NCBI RefSeq assembly: GCF_017916325.1
Contig: NC_090145.1
Location: 398,501-462,500 of the forward strand
Origin: Leishmania martiniquensis
Taxonomy: Eukaryota; Euglenozoa; Kinetoplastea; Trypanosomatida; Trypanosomatidae
Reading direction: 5' to 3'
Length of the DNA: 64,000 nt
Shown: one piece after another, positions 1 through 9,100 of the stretch
Position numbering within the stretch: the first letter of the stretch is position 1
How the letters are laid out: each line of letters begins with the position of its first letter
Translations under genes and position numbers: made by a program
The notes under the pieces: model-generated
Told to the model about the DNA's origin: nothing
What the model saw: the letters and a program-made list of their open reading frames with translations, nothing else
The model's database searches: none

Positions 1-396
1 GAGGGCCTCTGTGGCAGGGCCGTCCTTGTTGCCTTTCATGGTGAGACTGCCGGCAATGGTGGAGATGAAACCTGACTTGGAGATGTGCCGAAGGGCGGAG
101 CCGCTACCCCCCATATCTGAGAAGACGACGCCGGTCTGCAACATGGCGCCACCGTAGCCGACAGCGCCGTACTTGCCCACACCACTGGGGCCGTCCATAG
201 AGTCGCCGCCACCAGCGGCGCTCCGAAAGATGACGTGATAATAGTAGCTGCCATCGTAGTAGTCGCTAGAGTCGGAGGATTGCGCCCGTGCAGGAGTTGG
301 AGGTTGAAGCGAAACAGCGAGAACCGCGAGGAAGGTGGCCAGGAGCAGAGGAGCAGAGGCTCGCCTCACCCCTGGCACCGGCGACGGACGTGCCAT
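1..396 (-). CDS. Secreted or surface protein, 5' end only (cut by left edge)
   Basis: An open frame runs from an ATG at 394-396 to the window edge, giving 132 codons without a stop. The product starts with a classic signal peptide: a short Arg-containing n-region (MARPSPVPGVRRAS), a hydrophobic core (LLLATFLAVLAV) and a small-residue c-region ending PARAQ, with likely cleavage after ARA near residue 38. The mature part begins with an acidic Tyr/Ser stretch and then alternates Gly-rich turns with short beta-type segments (YHVIFRS, GAVGYGGAM, GFISTIAGSL). I do not recognise the family. The seen part suggests an extracytoplasmic beta-rich domain, entering the secretory pathway. The last visible codon is complete, so the gene simply continues leftwards. 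Confidence is high that this is coding and low on function. Confidence 0.72.
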   Translation of the reverse strand, partial: MARPSPVPGVRRASAPLLLATFLAVLAVSLQPPTPARAQSSDSSDYYDGSYYYHVIFRSAAGGGDSMDGPSGVGKYGAVGYGGAMLQTGVVFSDMGGSGSALRHISKSGFISTIAGSLTMKGNKDGPATEAL

Positions 397-2147
397 GGCC
401 ACACACCACGACGTTCGCTCGCGTGCACTTGTGCGCTATGGCGGGTGGAAGAGCGAAAGGGAGCGGGGTCTAAAGCTCACGCACTTGCTGTCTGCGCGCT
501 TGAAGGAAACACAGACACACACACAAAAAAAGAAGGTCGTGCGCGGTGTGTGTGGTAGCAAGTATGTATGCGTGTGTGGTCGTGCGGAGGTAACCGAATC
601 CCCTCAACTGCCGCCGCCACCGCCACTCACAACCACCAACAAACCGCAGCGCAACGGAGAGAGAGAGCAGCCTGTGCTTGTATGTGCGTGTGTGGGCTCT
701 CTCGTGCGTACGATCTTGACGATGCGAATGGATAATGGCGAGAGGGGGAGGGGGGATTCTGTACGATGAAACCAGAAAAACAGGAGCCGATCTGGCGCGC
801 AGAGGACAGGACGTCGACCTCGCCCACTCCTGCCGAGTGAGGGAGTGCGTGCTGGGGTGGCGGCAGAGGGTGGGATGCGAATGGAAGCAGCCGCACCAGA
901 TAAGGTGAAGAGGGAGGAGCGAAGGATGCAAAGGGGCCCAGATTAGCGGTAAGTGCTAGATGAGCGCAGCACCGAGGGGAGGGGGGCCTCCGTTGTGTCC
1001 CTCTTGCGTGGAGTACGTATGCAGCCCCCGCTTTTCTACACACATATATATATATCAGTCGTGGCGATGCCCTCTTTCTTTCCTCCCGCCCTCTCTCTCT
1101 CTGAGTGCGTGTGCTGGGGAGGAGGAGGAGGGGTGGGTGGATGGATGGGCAGAGGCGGTAATGACTATGGCACAGATAGGATAGACACCCGTACACGCAC
1201 TCCGAGAGAGGGAGAGGGAGCGGGGGTAAGTGAGCGACAATGGGGTGACACACAACAGTCAGACGGCGCTTTGAAAGAGAAAAAAGTAAGCGAGAAGAGG
1301 TGTGTCTGTGTGTGTATGCTGTGCCCGTTGTGGCTGATGATACGCTTCTTTCCTGTCGGCTTGCGAAGGGTGATTGGTGATGGGTGTGCGGCGGCTACGC
1401 ATGGTAGGACAGAGACAGGGGGAGGGGGGGTAGAGAGAGAGACACACACACACGTGCGTACGACGGTATGCAGGTGTGTGTGTGTGTGCAAGGCAGAGAG
1501 GGGTGCGGGGTAGAGGAGGAGAGCACCGGCAGAGACGTTGCGGAGGCCGTGGGGCGGCAATCGAGCACAGGTGCCACGCAAACTGCGCAAGTTTTACATC
1601 GGCTTCATCGTACGCCCTTTTCCAGAGAGAGAGAGGCGCACGTGTCTATGCGTGTGCGCTACTGTGTGACGCCCTCGAAGTGTCTCTCTCGCCCCTTCGC
1701 GTCTTCTTTGCTCGCAGGCGTGGGGACACACACACACGATCTCGACATCCACGGCCTGTACAGGGCAGCGCACCTCCTCACTCTGTTAAAGAACTGTTTT
1801 TTTTTTCTTTATGTGTGGGTCTCACCTTTCGATTGATTTGGCGCTGCGTCCGCATGGGCACTCGCGGGAATGCCGCTGATAGGGCCCGCTGTGCGCCGCC
1901 ATCCTCTCCTCGAGACACTTGAGGGAAAGGGAAGGGGAGCAACGATTGTAAAAGCACTGAGAGGAGTACACAGGCACGTATGGGCCCACACATGCGCACG
2001 GCGGCCGCTTTCCAGCAGACGAGCGCCCTCATCCTGGCCGCCCGCTATGCGGATACACAATTTAGCACCGGCCGCTTCTGGTCATATACCTCTGTGTATG
2101 TGTGTGTGTGTGGCGGTGGGTGCAGCTGCCCAGATCGTTTCGCGTGG
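397..2147. other. Intergenic spacer, 1.75 kb, microsatellite-rich
   Basis: No supported gene. The stretch holds (CA)n/(GT)n runs (near 512-530, 1440-1455, 1475-1490, 1728-1740, 2095-2112), a (TA)n run at 1044-1055 and scattered GA-rich segments. Reading frames here encode mainly HTH/CVCV microsatellite peptides. It should contain the 3' UTR of the CCCH gene and the 5' flank of the secreted-protein gene. Confidence 0.6.
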
Positions 2148-2879
2148 TCACGGCTTTGCAGCCCGGTTCACCGGCTGCCCGTTTCTGTCCAGGTGAGCAA
2201 ATGGGCACGCCGCGCCTCTTTGGCAGCCCTCGGGTGTGCGGTAGAAGTGGCACAGCCCAACACCGCCCCCACCCGCGGCACTGCTCGTGAGGCTGCCGCC
2301 GCTACTCATGTGTGCGTGGTAAATTGTGTTATCGACATGCTGGGCGTTGCGGCGCAGTTGCGCGATGCGGTAGTCATTCAGCTTCTTCGCCAGGTTAGGA
2401 TCGTCGGGGGACGGCAGCGGGTGAGGCGACGTGGCACCGGCGACTGCAGAGAGAGACGACAGCGGCGCGGCGGACGCAGAGCCAGGCAGCAATGACGACA
2501 GAGCGGCTCCGCTGTTGCCGCCGCCATTGATGCCGCTCAGTGCCACGCTCTGCGACTTCTTGTGCTCAAAGGCGGTGAGCTGCTGCACGTCTGCCTCCTC
2601 CCTGTCCACTCCGTAGTAGCCGTCGCACACCTTGTAGAAGTCCATGAGCGCTTGATGGGCAATGAACGGTGACGGGCGAAGCGTGTGGTCGTGCGGCTGC
2701 ACCGCCTCGTACAGGGCTTCGGGGGAGAGTGCTGTGTACGGCTTCGGCTCAGCGGCCCGCACGAGGCACAGCATCGCAGGGGTGGCGTTCTCGATCAAGT
2801 AGTTCACGCGGCCCGCTTTGCGGCGACGCGCAGCCGTGACTGGTGCCTCTACCGCCTCCTTGTAGGCTGCCGTGGACAT
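2148..2879 (-). CDS. CCCH zinc-finger protein
   Basis: Encodes 243 aa from the ATG at 2877-2879. A longer in-frame reading starts only at a TTG and was not used. One zinc finger lies at the extreme C-terminus, residues about 210-229, with spacing C-x8-C-x5-C-x3-H (CHFYRTPEGC then QRGAACPFAH), the canonical CCCH form that typically binds single-stranded RNA. The N-terminal half (about 1-100) is a conserved-looking helical region with YLIENATPAM and LMDFYKVCDGYYG. The middle (about 105-165) is a Ser/Ala/Gly-rich linker. Trypanosomatids regulate genes mainly after transcription, and single-finger CCCH proteins are common mRNA regulators there; that role is inference from the family. A cytoplasmic RNA-binding function is likely, but the target is unknown. 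Confidence 0.85.
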   Translation of the reverse strand: MSTAAYKEAVEAPVTAARRRKAGRVNYLIENATPAMLCLVRAAEPKPYTALSPEALYEAVQPHDHTLRPSPFIAHQALMDFYKVCDGYYGVDREEADVQQLTAFEHKKSQSVALSGINGGGNSGAALSSLLPGSASAAPLSSLSAVAGATSPHPLPSPDDPNLAKKLNDYRIAQLRRNAQHVDNTIYHAHMSSGGSLTSSAAGGGGVGLCHFYRTPEGCQRGAACPFAHLDRNGQPVNRAAKP

Positions 2880-3819
2880 TTTCGGGGGTGGGTGGGCAAA
2901 GATCAGCAAAGGATAAAAAAAAATGCCGAGCAGGAGAGAGAGAGGGAGGGGGAGGGGTACAGATACTCCGCCCCGCGTGCTGCTGTGTTCGCCCTCCCTC
3001 TCACAGTGTCTAATGGGAAGTTGGCGTTTTGCAGCGCAGAGGCTGTAGAGCAGAGCCGATCACCCAACACACACACACACACATACACACTCGCAGCAGC
3101 AGCAGCAGCGGCGAGGAGAGGAGAGGAGAGGAGAGGAAATAGACCGAGCGAGAGAGCGTTACTGAGCGAGGAGGAGAGCATTGATGGACAGTCACACATG
3201 CGTGCTTACATATACACATATGTGTGCACATATCGTTATTTATGGGAGCGGTGAGCGTGAAGGGGGAGGAGAGGGAGGAGGAGGAGGGAGGAGAGAGGAA
3301 GTGACATGTGTGTGCGTGCGTGCGTGCATGTCTGGGCAGACGGCAAGGCGACCGCGCCTTTACCACCACGGAAGAGAAAGAGCAGGGAAAGACAGACAGA
3401 CAGAGACGGGCGCACAAAGAAACAAGCAGAGAAAGGTGTCCTGGTGGCCGTGTGCGCTACCGCAACAATCGAATGACAGGAAGGGACACACACACACACA
3501 TATGCACGTACCTCCCTTCTCGACCCTATCGCCACAGGACCACACACCCTTTTCTCTGCCTCTTTTGTGTGCTCGCGTCGTACTGCGCACTCTTCTAGCG
3601 CCCAAGAGGAAGCCGAGTGCACGACAGCCCCATCCCCCGCTTCGCCCAGCGCGACCGCGGCAGTCAAGCCAGTACACCACACCCTGTGCGCCAGTGCCGG
3701 CGAGGAATGCTCATGAAGGGCAGAAGACGCGCTTCTCCAGCCGCGGCAGGAGAGGCTGCGCGCCGACACAGGTGTCGCACATAAGCGCCTAGCAGCCAGC
3801 GGCGCAGGCCTCGAGAGCA
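2880..3819. other. Intergenic spacer with (CA)n, (CAG)n and (GAGAG)n tracts
   Basis: No gene seen. Directly upstream of the CCCH gene are a 9-nt A run (2916-2924) and a GA-rich stretch (2930-2958), a pyrimidine tract on the sense strand. Farther up are a (CA)n run (3067-3085), short GCA repeats (3093-3110) and GAGGA repeats (3112-3136). More GA-rich sequence at 3257-3300 and a (CA)n run near 3486-3500 follow. Confidence 0.6.
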
Positions 3820-5460
3820 CTACTGTAGCGCCGGTCCTTTGAGCTTGTCCGTCGCCCACTCCCGATACATCGCCATTTCACACGACGGAAGGGCAAAGTA
3901 GTTGTCCACCATGTCGTAACTGATAGTCGCCGCGATCTTTCCAACGTCAGTGCATCCATCGCGCAGCTCCTGGTCGACGGTGCGGTCGGCATCCAGTGTG
4001 GCGCCGCGGCAGGAGCGATACTGCGGGTTCCTGCGGCATTGGCGGAGGTAAAGCGCGTAGCCCAGCAGCTCTGCCTTGGCCCAGAGGGGCCTCGTGTTCG
4101 CCTTCGCCAACGCTCGCTCGCTTTCAGCGCCGTCCTCATCACTCTCGGAGAGCACACGCGCAATCCCCTCGGACGCCGACGCCCGCAGCGGCGGTGCGCG
4201 ATGCTGCCGACGGCGCAACGGCGCCACATTTCTGTCCCGGGAGTCGCTCGGCAGCACCTCACACAGCTCGTCACCCACAAAGCAAACGGTGCGGTAGTGA
4301 TGCCCGGGAAGCAGCCGTACCTCCCCCGTCTCCGGTGAGGGCAGCATCAGCACACAGCCGTCACGTGTGGATGCCTGTTCACGTTTTTGCTGTAAGAGCG
4401 CCAGCAGCTCGTCACGTACCTCTTTCATTTCACATGTGTTCGATTTACGTCGGTGCGACAGCTCTGACAAGAGATGCTTCATGGAGGCACAACCCACGGC
4501 AGCGTCACAAGACTCCGAACCTGCCGAGTCGCCTCCAAACTTGTCAGGGGCACCACCGACGTCGTCCACCGCGGCCGCTGGGGCGGTCGGCTGCTTGCTC
4601 TGCCGCCGCGCGCGAGTGAGTCGGGTGGACCACAGACTCTGCGTCCGGAGGAGGTCTGCGCGTTCTGCGGCCAGCTGTGAGGCGCGAGACTGCAGCTCTT
4701 GCCGTCGCTGACGGCGCTGACGGCGTTGCCGCAGTGCGCCGGTGCAGTCCAGCAACAGCACCGGCCGGTCACCGTAGCAGTGCAGCGGGCGCGACGCAGC
4801 CTCTTCGGCAGCGGCGACACAGTCGTCGGCTTCATCGGCACCAGCGGCTTGCCGACTGTCTTCCGCGACCGTCTTCGTGGCGCGCGGGGCAAACAAATCA
4901 CAAGGGCGAAGAAGCGGATGCTCGGCAGGAACAGTGATGCGTTTGTGATTGATCATCACGACGAATTCGCGGCGACCGTTCGAGTTCGCGCGGGCGATCG
5001 TGCCGGAAAAAGATGATGCGGGCGCATGGGCAGCGGGCTCCTCAACACCTACGCCGCGCGTCGGAGGAGCACCGAGCGCCGAGAGGCGGGGATGGCCATC
5101 CATCGAGCTCTCCTCGCTCGCAGTGTGAAGAGTGGGGTTGCTGTCTCCCGTGCCCGCCTTTCGTGGTCGCCGTCCCGGCGGCGCATTAGAATAGTGGCTG
5201 GAGGCATCGAGGGAGGGCGCTGGTGTGGTGGCTGTGCGTTGGCCATCTTCAGAGCTATGCCTTAACCCCCCTTTTGTGCTACGTTGCGCTTGCGCCGCAT
5301 TGAGTGGGGCGTGGGACGGTGTCGTCGAGGTTGACATGCCATCGTCCCGCCGTGCACGCTTTCGGCCTAACGAATTTGGAGACACGGTAGCGCTGGTGCT
5401 TGTGCCGCGGTGCTGCTGCTGCTGCTGCAGGGACTTGGAGGACGAGCGAGAAGATGGCAT
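3820..5460 (-). CDS. Conserved-looking hypothetical protein, basic with central coiled coil
   Basis: Encodes 546 aa from the ATG at 5458-5460; upstream in-frame codons give a Pro/Ser leader that looks like UTR. Order: a Ser/Gln-rich N-terminus with a short poly-Q (about 12-16) and KRARR basic patch; disordered Ser/Thr/Pro sequence to about residue 155; a compact segment around FVVMINHKRITVPAEHPLL; a basic coiled coil with RQRR repeats followed by Leu/Ala heptads (about 240-290); a helical patch near residue 330; and a better-ordered C-terminus rich in Cys, Tyr and Trp (YLRQCRRNPQYRSCRG, MVDNYFALPSCEMAMYREW). I do not recognise a known domain. The basic patches would suit a nuclear or RNA-associated protein, but this is only inference. 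The ordered C-terminus argues that the frame is real. Confidence 0.75.
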   Translation of the reverse strand: MPSSRSSSKSLQQQQQHRGTSTSATVSPNSLGRKRARRDDGMSTSTTPSHAPLNAAQAQRSTKGGLRHSSEDGQRTATTPAPSLDASSHYSNAPPGRRPRKAGTGDSNPTLHTASEESSMDGHPRLSALGAPPTRGVGVEEPAAHAPASSFSGTIARANSNGRREFVVMINHKRITVPAEHPLLRPCDLFAPRATKTVAEDSRQAAGADEADDCVAAAEEAASRPLHCYGDRPVLLLDCTGALRQRRQRRQRRQELQSRASQLAAERADLLRTQSLWSTRLTRARRQSKQPTAPAAAVDDVGGAPDKFGGDSAGSESCDAAVGCASMKHLLSELSHRRKSNTCEMKEVRDELLALLQQKREQASTRDGCVLMLPSPETGEVRLLPGHHYRTVCFVGDELCEVLPSDSRDRNVAPLRRRQHRAPPLRASASEGIARVLSESDEDGAESERALAKANTRPLWAKAELLGYALYLRQCRRNPQYRSCRGATLDADRTVDQELRDGCTDVGKIAATISYDMVDNYFALPSCEMAMYREWATDKLKGPALQ

Positions 5461-6198
5461 GAGCTTTGCATATGGGCAGAGGGGGATACAGCCCTGGCCT
5501 ACCCTTATGGTCGGTCGCAGGAGCACGAAGAGAGACATGGACGGAGACGAGGGAGGGGAGGGGGGATGGGCTCGTAGGTACATTCACGTGAAGACCGGCC
5601 AAGACACGCACTCCCGTCACGGCGAGCGTGGGCTTGCAGGTCAGTGTGGCTCATGCAGAGATGCATCACTGGACGACGCGAGAAGAACAGCATCCGCGCT
5701 GACCAGGCGGGCTCGAGGCGATGGGGCGCGAGAGGGAGGGGGGACGGGTGCGTGAGTGCATCTGCGTAGAAGCACACACAGGCACACGACGAGGGGTTCT
5801 AGCAAGGCAGACAGGAGGCGTACATCTAAGCGAAGTGGACAGCGGCCGTCACTAGCTCGTGCACATCTATGAGAAGACGCACGCACGCGCACTACAGAAT
5901 AGGAGGCCTGTCAGGGAGTACAGCGAAACGACAATGGCAAACACGCACGCACACACACACACACACACGAAGGCCACTCCCCGGAGAGACTCGAAGGGAG
6001 CGATGGCGCCGATGACCACAACGATAGAGAGAATAGAGGTGGGCAACGCCGCGATACTGACTGAGGACAGCGTAGATGATGAGCGCACGCACATCCATAT
6101 GCACAAGGGGACTCTTTCTGTCGCCTGTTGACGCTAGGATGCACGTCACCCACGCGACCGTCAACGAACCCTCTTCCCTCTGTACCCCGCCTCCCCTC
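5461..6198. other. Intergenic spacer, 0.74 kb
   Basis: No gene supported. It contains a GA/GGGAGG tract (5538-5565) and a (CA)n run at 5948-5968. It links the 3' end of the large Ser-rich gene to the basic coiled-coil gene. Confidence 0.55.
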
Positions 6199-9100
6199 TC
6201 ACTGCGGTGGGAGGGGCCCGCTTCGGTGTGGGGTGGAGGGGCCTTGCTGTCTCTGTTCCACATTGACCTCGCACCGTTCGCTGCAGCCGCGCCTCTGCAC
6301 CGACTTGCCGGGAGAAGGGGAGGCGCACGGTGGGGCCATTGACGCCGTCTCTGCCGCGTCTGGCGATGCCGACGCCTCCTCTGGATCGTGGCGTGACACT
6401 TTTGCTGCTGCTGTTGTCGACGATGCTGAGCTGCGCATCTGCAGCAGGGCCAGCAGCTCCGGTGGGAGAGAAGGCCGTTGGTGATGGGAATGTGCTAGAG
6501 AAGACGAGTGAGGTGGCGCACTAGTGGAGGCGGACGGCCCCGTCCTCCGCGGCGGCGAGGCGATGAAGGTGGTCATGAGCGGCGGGGACGTGGAGGAGGC
6601 GGACGCCAGCGGCTGAGAAAGGGCCGCGGGGAAGGCCGGGCTAGCGAACAAGCGCAACTCGTCGGCAAGAGTCGGCTGCGGCGCCGTTGCAGAGGCTCTC
6701 GACTGCGCTGACTGGGGCTGCAGCACGAGGAGTGCTGATGTGCGAGAGCGGCCGCTGCCGCTCGTGCGACGTCGACGGCTGCTGTTGAGGGGAGACGGAG
6801 AAACAGCGTCGATGCGTCCGTCCAGTGGCGTGGAAACCACCGCCGCATGCTCCAGCCCTGCCCAGACGGGCGTTGTCGCCAGGGCGGACGACGGTGAGCG
6901 CAGTACCGAGAAGGACAGGGCACGACTCGTGTAATGGCGCCCGCCGACGTCGTGACAGCCGCCTCCGAAGCTGCCACTGCCAAGGCTGGGGCTACGACGA
7001 GAGGAGCCATGCAGGCGCAGCGGTCGCTGCGCCGCTGCGCCCGCGACTGAGGTAGAAGGGAGAGAGCAACTGCTGAACCCGTCTCGCGTCTCGCCGTGTC
7101 GCAGTGGGGCCTGTGTGAACTCGGTGGACGAGAGTGAAGGCCGCCCACTCGGCGTACGAGGGGCCAATGGCGAGAGCAGCAGGGGCGACGACGTCGGCTG
7201 CGCCCACGACTGCCGCGGCGAGGCGGCGCGCGGGTTAGACGGTAGCAACAGCGAGCGGCGACTGCTTTTCACCGTTTCTTCGCCAAGGTCACCGCGACGG
7301 AACGCATCATCAGGGGATGCAGCGTAGGGTGGCGGGGGCGCACGGTACTGTCGCTGCTGGCCTGGATGTGAGAGAGCCAGCGCCACCGGGGTAGAGGACG
7401 CCGTTTGCCAGCACTCGGCGCTACTGATGTTGCTGTTGGGGCCGGCGACGGAGGCGATAGCACTCCCGAACGTCAGCCGCTGCGGCGCTACTGCTAAGGC
7501 TTCGCTTAAACCACTGCCACTGCTGTATGTGCGACTGAGACGCTGGGAGCTAACAGATGGGGTGTGAATACCCATGGACGAGTATGACTGTCGCCGACGC
7601 TGGCGATCCTGCTGCTGCTTCCGCGGCGCCCACGAACGTCGCTGCGCGACCGCACTGCCGTACACTCCACTGCTTCCGGCGCGCATGCGTCGACCTTCGT
7701 CGTCTCCGCTGAGTCCGAAACCACCGCTGGCACGGGTCCCACCCTCACTACCTGGAGAGGTCGCCGCTGCCGCGAGGAAGAAGCTGAGCGAGCCGGTCGA
7801 GTACCGCAAGGGCGACGAGGGAGACGAGGACGGCGGCTGTTTAGGAGAGCAAGCCAGGCTGTATGTCTTGGGTGCCTTCGCCCTCGAGCCGCCTCGCGCA
7901 TGCGTGTGGCGTGTGACGCGGTCGAAGAGCTGCATCTCTCTCTCCCGAGCGCGCGACAGCCAGTTCGCGCCGCCATCCCCAGTGGAAGGCGCTGCGTTGT
8001 CGCCTCCCGCCCCACCAGGTGTTGCTGCCGAGGCGGCTTCCGAGGCAGTTGCCTTTGACGCGGTCATGTCCACACCAGCAGATGCCTGCGCTGCCGCAGG
8101 GAACGTATAGGCAAGGGATAGACGCGTTGGTGTCATGCTGCTGCTGCCGCTGCCGCCGCTGCCGCGCACATGCTTGTCATCGCTGCCCGTTTCCCTCTGG
8201 TGGGCAATAGGCAGATATTCGTGACCCTCACCGCTGCTGCTGCTGTTGCTCTTGCAGCTCCTATTTTTCGTGGCGCGCGAGCACGGCGTCGCCGTGAACC
8301 ACGTGGACGCCTGCAACAGTGACTGCAAACGCGTCTGCGCTGGGGTGGAGAAGATGGAGAGTAGAGAGGACCGCGACGAAGACTCGGCCGGGGTGGCGGG
8401 GAGGCAGGCCGTCGCCGCGGCCGCGGCCGAGGAGCTCGCGGATGTGTGCGAGGTGGTCGTGGCGACTGCCGCTGCGGCATTGCGGTGGTCACCGCTGGTG
8501 GCGCTACCCCACGCAACAGTGCTCGCCGTCGAGGCGTGCAAGCGCCGCTCGTCTGCGGATAGTGCAAGGCGCCCGGTAACTCGGTGCGGTGTGCAGGCTG
8601 AAGGGGCGGCTCTGGCGACGGAGGCGGTGGTCCGGCACCGGCCATGCGACACGACGAGCGGCGAAAGTGTCAAGGCTGACAGGCTACTGTCCGACACCGC
8701 CGCCGCCGCCTCCATGCCCGTCACACGACGCATGGCCGTGTGGTTCTGAGAGGGCGGACTAGATGATGTTGACGCAGTGCTGTTGGAAGGAAGGCTGTTG
8801 TCGCCATCGTCACCGAGAAAGGACGGCGCGGGGCATCGATGGCCGCCGACCCCGGAAGTGTAGCGACATCGGACGGCATCCACATGTGTCTCGCCCCCGA
8901 GTCGCGTCTTCTGCGCCTCAACAACGTGAGCGTTGTCGGACTCCTGGAAGGCCTCGCCGACATCGTTGCCGAAGGTCGCTGAGCCATCGCTCGCGTGGTC
9001 GGGCGAGAAGGAGAGACATAACATGTCGGACAGAAAAACCGTCGGCGACGTCGTGGCGGTCAGCGCCTGAACGTGGACTGAGCTGCCGGCCTCCGCGACC

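Noticed and set aside
3093..3136. Short tandem GCA and GAGGA units as a possible CRISPR-like array
   Set aside because: These are simple microsatellites without spacers, in a eukaryotic genome.
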